From Streptomyces spiralis (GTDB lineage: Bacteria; Actinomycetota; Actinomycetes; Streptomycetales; Streptomycetaceae): a DNA stretch of 64,000 bases. The number at the start of each line of letters is the position of its first letter. Positions within the stretch are counted from its first letter, which is position 1. Location of the stretch: the NCBI RefSeq assembly GCF_014654675.1, contig NZ_BNBC01000001.1:88129-152128 (forward strand). Reading direction: 5' to 3'. The notes beneath the pieces are model-generated. The model was not told the origin of the DNA, ran no database searches, and saw only the letters and a list, made by a program, of their open reading frames with translations. This document shows, piece after piece, positions 1 through 8,443 of the stretch. Both the position numbers and the translations under genes were made by a program.

Positions 1-875
1 TGATCGTGGGCCCGATGCTGGGTGCGCACGGCTGGCAGTTGGGCTGGTGGGTCGGTTTCGCGCTGAGCGTCATCGCCGCCGTCGCGACCTTCGCCTTCCT
101 GCCGGAGTCGCTCGCCTGGCTCTCCGAGGGCCGTCGCGCGGACTCCCTGGAGCAGCTCAACGCGCTCCTGACGAAGATGCGCCGCCCCGCGCTCGAAGCG
201 CTCCCGGCGTCGGACTCGACGGGCGTCAGGGCGAAGAGCTCGCTGCGCGCCGTGTTCACCGGCCGGACCGGCTTCTACACGCTGCTGATGATCGTCGGGT
301 ACGTCGCGTACATGCTCAGCTTCTACTTCATGACGAACTGGGCGCCGAGCTCCGTCGCGTCCGCCAACCACAACCCGGCGCTCGCCCCACAGCTCGTCAC
401 CGCCTTCAGCATCGGCGGCATCCTCGGCAACGTGCTCTTCGGCTTCCTCGGCAACAAGATCGACGTCCGTTTCCTGGCTCCGGTCTTCCTGGTCCTGGCC
501 ACCGCCGCCCTGTCGCTGTTCGGCATCGCAGGGCCGGGAATGCCGACCGCCTGGTGGACCCTGTTCCTGGCCTCGTTCTTCGTCTGCGCGGGCACCGCCG
601 CCTTCTACGCGATCGTCCCGACGCTGTACCCGACGCTGGCCCGCTCGACCGGTTTCGGTGTCGTCATCGGCTTCGGCCGGTTCGGCGGCATCGCTGCCCC
701 GATCGTCGGCGGTGCGGCCTTCGACGCGGGGCTGGGGATGGGGACGGCCTTCACCGTCTTCGCGTTTCCCATGCTCGTCGCCGGCCTCTGCGTCCTGGCC
801 CTGCACCTGCACCTGCGCCGCTCCCGCTCCGCCGTACCGGATACCCAGCCCGCGCTCGCCGGTACGGCCGCCTAG
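1..875 (+). CDS. MFS transporter, C-terminal part (5' end outside window)
   Basis: The reading frame is open from the first bases, so the gene begins upstream. The visible 290 or so residues hold about seven hydrophobic segments separated by a basic, hydrophilic central loop (about residues 35-75). This is the C-terminal half of a 12-helix major facilitator. Its position at the head of an aromatic meta-cleavage operon suggests an aromatic-acid:proton symporter like MhpT. The substrate is inferred from neighbours, not from a motif. It ends 55 bases before mhpB and is probably co-transcribed with it. Confidence 0.85.
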   Translation, partial: IVGPMLGAHGWQLGWWVGFALSVIAAVATFAFLPESLAWLSEGRRADSLEQLNALLTKMRRPALEALPASDSTGVRAKSSLRAVFTGRTGFYTLLMIVGYVAYMLSFYFMTNWAPSSVASANHNPALAPQLVTAFSIGGILGNVLFGFLGNKIDVRFLAPVFLVLATAALSLFGIAGPGMPTAWWTLFLASFFVCAGTAAFYAIVPTLYPTLARSTGFGVVIGFGRFGGIAAPIVGGAAFDAGLGMGTAFTVFAFPMLVAGLCVLALHLHLRRSRSAVPDTQPALAGTAA

Positions 876-930
876 CAGCCGTCCACCGCTTCCGAGAAAT
901 CCGAGAAACCCGAGAAAGAGGCACCACGCC

Positions 931-1866
931 ATGCCGCTGGCCGTCGCAGCGCTCTCCCACGCGCCGTCCTTCGGCAATGTCGACCCGGGCGGGGAGACGT
1001 TCGCCGAGATCAATGCCGCCATCGACGAGGTCAAAGAGTTCGTCACCGAGTACGACCCCGACCTGGTCGTGGTGTTCGGGCCCGACCACTTCAACGGCCA
1101 GCTCTACTCGCTGATGACCCCGTGGGCGATCGGCGCGGCCGCCGAAGGCGTCGGTGACTACGGCACCACCGCGGGACCGCTCCCCGTCGACGGCGGCGCC
1201 GCCCGGGCCTTCCACGCGGCAGTGCTGGGTGAGGGCATCGACATCGGCCGCAGCGAGCGGATGAAGGTCGACCACGGCGTGGTCCAGCCCCTCGACTTCG
1301 TGTTCGGGAAGGGCTTCACGCAGCCGATCGTGCCGGTGTTCGTGAACGCGATCGGCCTGCCGCTCTCCCCGATGCGGCGGGTGCGTCTGATGGGCGAGGC
1401 GTTCGGCCGGGCCGCCCGGGCGATGGACAAGAAGGTGCTGTTCCTCGCCTCGGGCGGCATCTCCCACAGCCCGCCGATCCCGCGCTGGGACGGTGCCCCC
1501 GACACCGTGCACGAGCGCCTGGTCTCGTACGCGCCCTCGCCCGAGGAGCGGCACGAGCGTGAGCAGATGATCGTCAGGGGCATCCAGGCGATCGCCGACG
1601 GCAGGGCGCCGAGCGACCCGCTGAACGAGGAGTGGGACACGCTCGTCCTCGATGTGCTCCGTTCCGGCGACCTGAGCCCGGTCGACGGCTGGGAGAACGG
1701 CTGGTTCATGGCGGAGGGCGGCTCGGCCGCGCACGAGATGCGCAGCTGGATCGCCGCCTACGCGGCGCTGTCGACCGCCGGCCCGTACCGCCTCGCCGTC
1801 GACCACTACTGGGCGGTCGAGAAGTGGGGCGCCGGCTTCGCGATCCAGGCGGCGGTGACCGCATGA
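931..1866 (+). CDS. mhpB: 3-(2,3-dihydroxyphenyl)propionate 1,2-dioxygenase (MhpB-type extradiol dioxygenase)
   Basis: A 311-residue class III (LigB-fold) extradiol dioxygenase, close to the 314 residues of E. coli MhpB. It would use Fe(II) to open 2,3-dihydroxyphenylpropionate next to the hydroxyls, giving 2-hydroxy-6-oxonona-2,4-dienedioate. Conserved histidine regions are visible: LSHAPSFG at the N-terminus, FGPDHFNG near residue 50, KVDHGVVQPL near 115 and ASGGISHSPP near 175. The ATG follows an AAAGAGG-like Shine-Dalgarno. The stop overlaps the mhpC start as ATGA, so the two are translationally coupled. The family is clear. The exact catechol side chain is inferred from the operon. Confidence 0.9.
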   Translation: MPLAVAALSHAPSFGNVDPGGETFAEINAAIDEVKEFVTEYDPDLVVVFGPDHFNGQLYSLMTPWAIGAAAEGVGDYGTTAGPLPVDGGAARAFHAAVLGEGIDIGRSERMKVDHGVVQPLDFVFGKGFTQPIVPVFVNAIGLPLSPMRRVRLMGEAFGRAARAMDKKVLFLASGGISHSPPIPRWDGAPDTVHERLVSYAPSPEERHEREQMIVRGIQAIADGRAPSDPLNEEWDTLVLDVLRSGDLSPVDGWENGWFMAEGGSAAHEMRSWIAAYAALSTAGPYRLAVDHYWAVEKWGAGFAIQAAVTA

Positions 1867-2765
1867 GCCAGGCGGGAAAGACGCACTTCGCGACCTTGTG
1901 GGAGGAGATCGCGGACCTGGAGCACACGCTGCGGTACGTGGACGCGGGCGGCTACCGCACCCGCGTCCTCGACTTCACCGGAGCGGGCCCCGAGGCGCAG
2001 ACGGTGGTGCTCGCCAACGGCACCAGCGGCCACATCGAGGCGTGGACGCAGAACATCCGCGCCTTCGTCGAGGCGGGCTTCCGGGTGATCGGCTACGACT
2101 ACCCCGGCCACGGCTACACCTCGCCGGCCGACCATCCCCTGGAGATCCGCGACTACGAGGAGCACCTGCTCGCGCTGCTCGACGCACTGGAGCTGGAGCG
2201 CGTGCACCTCGCCGGTGAGTCGCTCGGCGGCTGGCTCGCGCTGAAGTTCGCGCCCAAGCACCCCGACCGGCTGCACACGGTGATCCTGTCCGCACCGGGC
2301 GGGCGGATGGTCGAGGAGCCGCGGCTGGACAAGACGCAGTCGGTGAGCACCCAGGCGGCGAGCGAGCCGACCTTCGACAACGTGAAGAAGCGCCTTCAGG
2401 TCGTCATCCACGATCCGGAGAAGATCACCGACGAGCTCGTACGCGTCCGCCAGGCGATCTACGCCCGCGACGGGTTCAGCATGGCGTACGTCTCCGCCCT
2501 GCGGGAGCCGGAGCGGCGCCGGCGCAACCGGGTCACGGACGACGACTTCGCGGCGCTCCCGGTGCCGGCCCTGATGGTGTGGACCGACAACGAGCCGACC
2601 GGCGACGAGGCCGAGGGTCGGCGTCTGTGCGCTCTGATCCCGGACGGCGAGTACCTGCTGATCCGCGGCGCCGCGCACTGGCCGCAGTGGGAGGGCCCCG
2701 CGGAGTTCAACGCCGCGGCCGTCGCCTTCCTGAAGAAGCATGCCGAACGAAAGGACCGCCCGTGA
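1863..2765 (+). CDS. mhpC: Meta-cleavage product hydrolase (MhpC-like alpha/beta hydrolase)
   Basis: A 300-residue alpha/beta hydrolase. The nucleophile elbow GESLGGW puts the catalytic serine at residue 120, and a late histidine lies in GAAHWPQW near residue 280. It would hydrolyse the C-C bond of the ring-opened product of MhpB, releasing succinate and 2-hydroxypenta-2,4-dienoate. The start overlaps the mhpB stop by four bases, and its own stop overlaps the next start as GTGA. Many alpha/beta hydrolases look alike. The assignment rests on its place between a meta-cleavage dioxygenase and a hydratase. Confidence 0.87.
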   Translation: MSQAGKTHFATLWEEIADLEHTLRYVDAGGYRTRVLDFTGAGPEAQTVVLANGTSGHIEAWTQNIRAFVEAGFRVIGYDYPGHGYTSPADHPLEIRDYEEHLLALLDALELERVHLAGESLGGWLALKFAPKHPDRLHTVILSAPGGRMVEEPRLDKTQSVSTQAASEPTFDNVKKRLQVVIHDPEKITDELVRVRQAIYARDGFSMAYVSALREPERRRRNRVTDDDFAALPVPALMVWTDNEPTGDEAEGRRLCALIPDGEYLLIRGAAHWPQWEGPAEFNAAAVAFLKKHAERKDRP

Positions 2766-3556
2766 GCGTCGCCCAGGAGACCGTCAACCGGATCGCGCGC
2801 GAGCTGTTCGAGGCGAAGCGCGACGTGTACACGGTGCCGTACGTGAGCCCCCGGCTCCCCGAGCGGGATCTCGACGCGGCCTACGCGATCTCCGCCGAGT
2901 TCGCCGCCCTCCGCGAGCGCGAGCTGGGCGTGAGGCGGGTGGGCCGCAAGGTCGGCCTGACCAACCCGCTCGTACAGGAGCGGGTGGGCATCTCCGAGCC
3001 CGACTACGGGATCATCCACGACGACATGGTGCACCCCTCGGGAACGCACCTTCCGCTGTCCCGGTACAACCGCCTGCTGATCGAGGCCGAGGTCGCGTTC
3101 GTACTGAAGAGCGACATCCTCGAGGCCACCCGCGAGGCCGTCGAAGCCGCGATCGACTACGTGACCCCCGCGTTCGAGGTCGTCGACTTCCGTTACGGCG
3201 GTTCGGTCGGGCAGATCGTCGACACCATCGCGGACAACGCCGGCTGCAGCGGCGTCGTCCTCGGCGAGGAGCAGCACCCGTACGGCGAGGTCGACCTGAC
3301 CAAGGTGGAGATGGTCATCACCGGCGGCGGCAAGGAGATCACCCGGGGCATCGGCAGCAACGTCCTTGAGGACCCGGTCAACGCGGTGATCTGGCTGGCC
3401 GGGACCGCGATCCGCACCGGCGAGCCGCTGCGCGCCGGCGAGGTGCTGCTGTCCGGGTCCATCGGCTACATCGAGCCGTGGCCCGCCGACGTCGAGTGCG
3501 TCGCCACCATCACCGGACTCGGTCGCGTCGTCGCGACCGCGGACTCGAAAGGCTGA
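2762..3556 (+). CDS. mhpD: 2-keto-4-pentenoate hydratase (MhpD-like)
   Basis: A 264-residue hydratase of the FAH superfamily, close to MhpD (about 269). It adds water to 2-hydroxypenta-2,4-dienoate to give 4-hydroxy-2-oxopentanoate. Visible family signatures are GRKVGLTNP, an acidic metal-binding segment IEAEVAFVL, and a GSNVLEDPVNAVIWLA block near the C-terminus. The GTG start overlaps the mhpC stop (GTGA), leaving no room for an independent promoter. Its product would feed the aldolase encoded two genes downstream. Confidence 0.9.
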   Translation: MSVAQETVNRIARELFEAKRDVYTVPYVSPRLPERDLDAAYAISAEFAALRERELGVRRVGRKVGLTNPLVQERVGISEPDYGIIHDDMVHPSGTHLPLSRYNRLLIEAEVAFVLKSDILEATREAVEAAIDYVTPAFEVVDFRYGGSVGQIVDTIADNAGCSGVVLGEEQHPYGEVDLTKVEMVITGGGKEITRGIGSNVLEDPVNAVIWLAGTAIRTGEPLRAGEVLLSGSIGYIEPWPADVECVATITGLGRVVATADSKG

Positions 3557-3558
3557 AC

Positions 3559-4023
3559 ATGAGCGACTACCGCCCCGTCGACGCGACCACCCGCGTCGAG
3601 ATCGAGCAGCTCATCGCGGAGATGCTCTACCGCCTCGACCACAACCGGGCGGACACCACCTGGGAGCTGTACACCGAGGACGGCGTCTCGGTCGGCCCGA
3701 TGGGTGACATGGACCGCGAGGCCATGAAGGTCTGGGGCGCCAAGCGCGCCCGGCAGACCGATGTCGTCGGCCGCCACTTCATCGGCGGGATCCGCCTGGT
3801 GTGGGACGGCGAGGAAGTCGACGGCACGGTGCAGTACCTCACCTTCCGCGACACCAACGAGCCGCAGACGCAGCCCGCTTCGGTCGGCGAGTTCCGCGAG
3901 CGGTACCGGAAGGTCGACGGGCAGTGGCGGTTCGCCCGCCGCGAGATCGTGCCGGTCTTCGGCGGCAAGGCGGCCGCGGCGCACGCCGCGCGACTGGCCG
4001 GGCGGGAAGGGCCGGCACAGTGA
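3559..4023 (+). CDS. SnoaL-like / NTF2-fold protein
   Basis: A 154-residue protein with the layout of the SnoaL-like, NTF2-fold family. It has an N-terminal helix (IEQLIAEMLYRLDHNRADTTW), then a YTEDG turn and alternating strands ending in WRFARREIVPVF. Members act as small hydroxylase or isomerase subunits or as ligand-binding accessory proteins. No catalytic residue can be assigned. It sits two bases after mhpD and overlaps the aldolase start by four bases, so it belongs to the operon. It may handle an intermediate of the aromatic pathway or support one of the monooxygenases. The exact role is unknown. Confidence 0.7.
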   Translation: MSDYRPVDATTRVEIEQLIAEMLYRLDHNRADTTWELYTEDGVSVGPMGDMDREAMKVWGAKRARQTDVVGRHFIGGIRLVWDGEEVDGTVQYLTFRDTNEPQTQPASVGEFRERYRKVDGQWRFARREIVPVFGGKAAAAHAARLAGREGPAQ

Positions 4024-4799
4024 AGCGGGCGGCTCCCGGCGGCGGCAACCCCGTCCTGTACCACCAGTCGCTCCCCTCGTTCTCGATGCCCGAGTGGGCG
4101 GCGGCCGCCGGCTACGACGGGGTGGTCCTCGACCTCCAGCACGGCGAACTGGGGCTGGAGGCGGCATGCGGGATCCTGCGCTCGATCCCGCGGGACAACG
4201 CGTACGCGTACGCGCGCGTGGGCTCGCTGGATCCCGCCCCGATCCTGCGGCTGCTCGACAGCGGAGCCCGCGGCATCGTCGCGCCCACCGTCGAGTCCCG
4301 GTCCCAGGCCGAGGCTCTGGTCACCGCCACGAAGTATCCGCCGGTCGGGAACCGCAGCCTGGGTCCGTCCAGGCCCGCGCTGTACCCGGGCGACCCTGGT
4401 GACCCGTACACCGAGGCCGGCAACCGCGCGGTGTCCGCCATCGCGCAGATCGAGACGAAGGCCGGCGTCGACCGCGCCGAGGAGATCGTCTCGACCCCGG
4501 GCCTGGACTCGGTCTACATCGGTCCGGCCGACCTGGCCGTCTCCTACGGCCTGCCCGGGCGGGGCGACTGGGAGGACGGCCCCGTGCGGGAGGCGATCAC
4601 GCACCTGCGCGCGGTGACGGCCGCTCACGGCGTCACCCTCGGCATCTATTCGGGGCAGCCCGCATACGCGGCCGGGCTGTTCGCCGACGGCCTTGTCGAC
4701 TACGTGGGCCTCGGCATCGATCTCGTCCTGCTGAACCGCGCGTTCGGCGACACCATCGCCGCGCTCGACTCGGCACGATCCACTGGGAGCACCTCATGA
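4020..4799 (+). CDS. HpcH/HpaI-family class II aldolase
   Basis: A 259-residue metal-dependent aldolase of the HpcH/HpaI family. Visible pieces are GYDGVVLDLQHGELG, the arginine-containing strand YARVGSLDP, GIVAPTVES, QIETKAGVDRAEEI with its metal-ligand glutamate, and the YIGPADLAVSYG block. It would split a 4-hydroxy-2-oxoacid into pyruvate and an aldehyde. In the E. coli mhp pathway this step is done by MhpE, a different family, so this looks like a non-orthologous replacement. Start is GTG, overlapping the previous stop (GTGA). The stop overlaps mhpA (ATGA). No acetaldehyde dehydrogenase partner (MhpF) is in the window. Confidence 0.82.
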   Translation: MKRAAPGGGNPVLYHQSLPSFSMPEWAAAAGYDGVVLDLQHGELGLEAACGILRSIPRDNAYAYARVGSLDPAPILRLLDSGARGIVAPTVESRSQAEALVTATKYPPVGNRSLGPSRPALYPGDPGDPYTEAGNRAVSAIAQIETKAGVDRAEEIVSTPGLDSVYIGPADLAVSYGLPGRGDWEDGPVREAITHLRAVTAAHGVTLGIYSGQPAYAAGLFADGLVDYVGLGIDLVLLNRAFGDTIAALDSARSTGSTS

Positions 4800-6409
4800 C
4801 CACCGCCTGCGACGTCCTCGTCGTCGGTGCCGGCCCCGTCGGCCTGACCCTGGCCAACCTGCTCGGGCAGCAGGGCATCGACGTACTCGTCGTCGAGCGG
4901 GAGCACGAACTCATCGACTACCCGCGGGCCGTGGGCATCGACGACGAGGCGCTGCGCGCGATGCAGACCGCCGGGCTCGTCGACGAGGTGCTTCCCCACA
5001 CCATCCCCGACCAGAAGATCTACATGATCAACGGGGACCGGACGATCCTCTCCGAAGTGAACCCGACGACGCGCGAGTTCGGCTGGCCGCGCCGCAACGG
5101 CTTCGTGCAGCCGCTGGTCGACCAGGTGCTGCTCGCCGGACTGGACCGCTTCCCGAACGCCGCCGCACGCTTCGGCGCCGAGGTCGTGGACCTGGCCGAG
5201 GACGCGGACGGCGTGGTCGCCACCCTCAAAGGCGGCGAGACGGTGCGCGCGCTGTACGTCGTCGCCGCCGAGGGCGGGGCCTCGCCCACCCGCAAGCGCC
5301 TGGGCATCTCGTTCGAGGGCGAGACCCGGCCGAGCGACGGCATCGTGATCGACGTCGCCAACGACCCGATCGGTACGCCCCATGCCGTCTTCGGCGGGGA
5401 TCCGACCCGCAGCTACGCCTCCATCGCACTGCCCCACGGCATCAGGCGCTGGGAGTTCACGCTCTTCGAGCACGAGTCCGAGGCCGACGTCGACAACGAC
5501 GAGTTCGTCTTCGGCCTGCTGGCGCCGCACGTGCCGGACCCGTCCAGGCTGGACATCATCCGCCGCCGCGTCTACCGGCACCACGCCCGTGTCGCCGGGC
5601 GGTTCCGCCACGGGCGGATCTTCCTGGCCGGTGACGCCGCCCATGTCATGCCGGTCGTCGGCGGCCAGGGCTGGAACTCGGGGATCCGCGACGCCTTCAA
5701 CCTCGGCTGGAAGCTGGCAGCCGTCGTCAAGGGCCTGTCGACCGACGGTCTGCTGGACACGTACGAGACCGAACGGCGGGGCCACGTCACGCAGATGGTC
5801 GCCGTCTCCCTCGGTATGGCGAAGGAGATGACGGACCACGATCCGGTCAAGGCCGCCGAGCGCGACCGGATCGCCGCCAACCGCACCCCCGAGGAGCGGG
5901 AGGCCCAGAAGCGTCAGGCGTTCAAGCCCCAGCCGAAGTTCGACCAGGGCGTCGTGGTGCACACGCCACTGCCGGCGTTCAAGACCCTGCCGGCCCGCGA
6001 CGTGCCGCGTCTCGCCGGCTCGATCTTCCCGCAGCCGCAGGCCACCGACGCGGACGGCGTGGAGATGCTGCTCGACGAGGCCACCGGGCAGGGCTGGCGT
6101 GTGATCACCTGGAACAACGACCCGACGGCCTTCCTGTCGGCGGAGCGACTCGCCGTGCTCGATCGCCTCGGCGCCCGCCTCGTGCAGGTGGTACCGAAGG
6201 CGCAGCTGCCGTGGGCGCGCAAACAGGCCGCACCCGGCGTCACCGTCGTCGGCGACCTCGGCGGGGAGACGAGCCTGCAGGCCTGGTTCGACGCACGCCC
6301 GGTCGGCGCCGTCGTCGTCCGCCCCGACCATGTGATCGCCGCCGAGTGCCTGGCCCAGGAGGTCGACGACGTACTCGGCAAGGTCTTCGAGGCCGCCTGC
6401 ATCGCGTGA
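4796..6409 (+). CDS. mhpA: 3-(3-hydroxyphenyl)propionate hydroxylase (FAD monooxygenase)
   Basis: A 537-residue class A flavoprotein hydroxylase, near the 554 of E. coli MhpA. The FAD-binding GAGPVG lies at residues 11-16. The second FAD motif, GDAAHVMPVVGGQGWNSG, lies at about 279-296, and the C-terminus has a thioredoxin-like domain as in MhpA and phenol hydroxylases. It would use NADH and O2 to hydroxylate 3-hydroxyphenylpropionate to the 2,3-diol used by MhpB. Its ATG overlaps the aldolase stop. A 45-base gap follows, containing GGAGG just before the next start. Confidence 0.87.
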   Translation: MTTACDVLVVGAGPVGLTLANLLGQQGIDVLVVEREHELIDYPRAVGIDDEALRAMQTAGLVDEVLPHTIPDQKIYMINGDRTILSEVNPTTREFGWPRRNGFVQPLVDQVLLAGLDRFPNAAARFGAEVVDLAEDADGVVATLKGGETVRALYVVAAEGGASPTRKRLGISFEGETRPSDGIVIDVANDPIGTPHAVFGGDPTRSYASIALPHGIRRWEFTLFEHESEADVDNDEFVFGLLAPHVPDPSRLDIIRRRVYRHHARVAGRFRHGRIFLAGDAAHVMPVVGGQGWNSGIRDAFNLGWKLAAVVKGLSTDGLLDTYETERRGHVTQMVAVSLGMAKEMTDHDPVKAAERDRIAANRTPEEREAQKRQAFKPQPKFDQGVVVHTPLPAFKTLPARDVPRLAGSIFPQPQATDADGVEMLLDEATGQGWRVITWNNDPTAFLSAERLAVLDRLGARLVQVVPKAQLPWARKQAAPGVTVVGDLGGETSLQAWFDARPVGAVVVRPDHVIAAECLAQEVDDVLGKVFEAACIA

Positions 6410-6454
6410 TCCCGGCATGTCCCCGAGAGAACCCCCGAACACGATGGAGGGCTG

Positions 6455-8443
6455 ATGACCGACCCGAGCGAGGGCGCCCAGATCGACGACGTGTACTGGC
6501 GCGACGAGTACACGCCCATCACTGAGGACGACGCCTTCCTCGAACGCATCGTCGCGGAGGCCGACCTGCCGTCGCTGCTCACGGCGCTGGCGGCGCTGAC
6601 CGGAGATCACACGCTGATCCCGGCGGAGCTGCGACCCCCGCTTCCCCCCGTCGACACGACCCCGCCTGCGCACGGCGGCATGAGCGGGCCCGCACGTGCG
6701 CGTGCGCGTGAGCTCGCGCTGTCCGCCCTCAAGCGCGTCCGCGACGACAGGCTCACCCGGCCCCGTCTGCTGGAGCCCGAGGAAGCGCGCACGATCGTCG
6801 AGTTCATCACGGGCGGGGCAAGTGCCGAGGACGCGGCACTGATGATGCACGAGCTCGACCTGGTCACGCGACGTCCGGGAGCACCGACCTGGCACATCGA
6901 CGAGGTCGCACCCGACCGCGACTTCGAGGTCGCGGTCATCGGCACCGGGATGAGCGGCATCGCGGCGATGTACCGGCTCAAGCAGGCGGGCGTACGGTTC
7001 GTCGCATTCGAGAAGCACCCCGAGGTCGGCGGGACCTGGTGGGCCAACACCTACCCCGGCGTCCGCCTCGACACCCCGACCTTCGGCTACAGCTTCTCCT
7101 TCGCCCAGCGCGCCGACTGGCCCGACGCGTACGCCGAGGGTGCGGAGATCGAGGCGTACGCCGTCGAGATCGTCGATCGCGCCAAGCTGCGCGAGCACAT
7201 CGAGTTCGACACCGAGGTCATCTCGATGACCTGGGACGAAGCATCGGCCACCTGGGAGGTCGTCGTACGACGTGCCGGCGTCGAGCAGTGCCGGCGGTTC
7301 CACGCCGTCATCGCCGCGACCGGGCAGCTGGAGAAGCCGAACATCCCGCAGATCCCCGGGCAGGACGACTTCGGCGGCGTACAGATGCACTCCGCCCGGT
7401 GGGACCACGACGTGGACCTGACCGGGAAGCGCGTCGCGGTGGTCGGCACCGGCGCCAGCGCCTACCAGATCGTCCCGAGCATCATCGACCGAGTCGCCCA
7501 CCTCGATGTCTTCCAGCGGTCCGGACCGTGGACGGTTCCCGCCCCGAACTACCACGACCCGACACCGCCGGCCCTGGCCTGGCTCAGCGAGCATGTCCCG
7601 TACTACGGTCAGTGGTTCCGGTTCCAGGCGTTCTGGGGAGCGCGCACAGGACGGCTGCACACCGTCAAGGTCGATCCGGAGTGGGACCGCACCGACTCGG
7701 TGTCGGCGACCAACCTGCGGGTGCGCGAGACACTCACCGCGATCATGCGCGAGCAGTGGGCGGACCGTCCCGACATGCTCGATGTCGTCGTGCCCGCGTA
7801 TCCCCCCGGCGGCAAGCGCATGCTCCGCGACAACGGCGTGTGGGCGCACGCACTGCACCGGGAGCACGCCCAGCTCGTCACCTCCCCGATCGAGCGGTTC
7901 ACGTCCGACGGCATCGTCACCGCCGACGGCGAGCACCACCCGGTCGACGTCGTGATCTACGCGACCGGGTTCAGGGCGTCCGACTACCTGGACCCGATCG
8001 TGGTCACCGGGCCGTCCGGTCAGACGCTCAAGGAGCACTGGAACGGTGATGCGACGGCCTGGGCCGGTATATCCGTGCCGGGCTTCCCGAATCTCTTCCT
8101 GATCCAGGGGCCCAACACGAACTACGTGGTGCACGGCCAGTTCCACTTCATGATCGAGTGCGGGGTCGAGTTCACCGTCGAGGCGATCCACCAGATGCTG
8201 CGCCGAGGGGCGGCGTCCCTCGAGGTCGGGCAGGAGACCCTGGACCGGTTCCTCGCGTGGATCGACCAGGGCAATGCCGAGCGTGCGTGGGGGCAGCCGC
8301 AGGTACGCACCTGGTACAAGAACTCCCGCGGCCGGGTCTCGCAGGTATGGCCGTACAGCCATCTCGAGTACTGGGAGCTGACACGCGGCGCGGACTTCGA
8401 CGCCGACTTCACGCTCCGCCCACGACCGGAGGCGTCGTCGTGA
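6455..8443 (+). CDS. Baeyer-Villiger monooxygenase, 4-hydroxyacetophenone monooxygenase-like
   Basis: A 662-residue flavoprotein. It has a 150-residue N-terminal extension, an FAD Rossmann motif GTGMSG at 163-168, the Baeyer-Villiger fingerprint F-x-G-x3-H-x3-W-D at 306-317, and an NADPH Rossmann motif GTGASA at 331-336. The long extension and total length match 4-hydroxyacetophenone monooxygenase (640 residues) better than short cyclohexanone-type enzymes. It would insert oxygen beside a ketone carbonyl, for example turning an aryl alkyl ketone into an ester. The stop overlaps the next start (GTGA). The family is secure. The substrate is inferred only loosely. Confidence 0.85.
   Translation: MTDPSEGAQIDDVYWRDEYTPITEDDAFLERIVAEADLPSLLTALAALTGDHTLIPAELRPPLPPVDTTPPAHGGMSGPARARARELALSALKRVRDDRLTRPRLLEPEEARTIVEFITGGASAEDAALMMHELDLVTRRPGAPTWHIDEVAPDRDFEVAVIGTGMSGIAAMYRLKQAGVRFVAFEKHPEVGGTWWANTYPGVRLDTPTFGYSFSFAQRADWPDAYAEGAEIEAYAVEIVDRAKLREHIEFDTEVISMTWDEASATWEVVVRRAGVEQCRRFHAVIAATGQLEKPNIPQIPGQDDFGGVQMHSARWDHDVDLTGKRVAVVGTGASAYQIVPSIIDRVAHLDVFQRSGPWTVPAPNYHDPTPPALAWLSEHVPYYGQWFRFQAFWGARTGRLHTVKVDPEWDRTDSVSATNLRVRETLTAIMREQWADRPDMLDVVVPAYPPGGKRMLRDNGVWAHALHREHAQLVTSPIERFTSDGIVTADGEHHPVDVVIYATGFRASDYLDPIVVTGPSGQTLKEHWNGDATAWAGISVPGFPNLFLIQGPNTNYVVHGQFHFMIECGVEFTVEAIHQMLRRGAASLEVGQETLDRFLAWIDQGNAERAWGQPQVRTWYKNSRGRVSQVWPYSHLEYWELTRGADFDADFTLRPRPEASS

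Noticed and set aside
4700..8362. A 1220-codon open frame on the minus strand opposite mhpA and the Baeyer-Villiger gene
   Set aside because: It is antisense to two well-supported flavoproteins, has the low-complexity composition typical of GC-rich shadow frames, and shows no domain.
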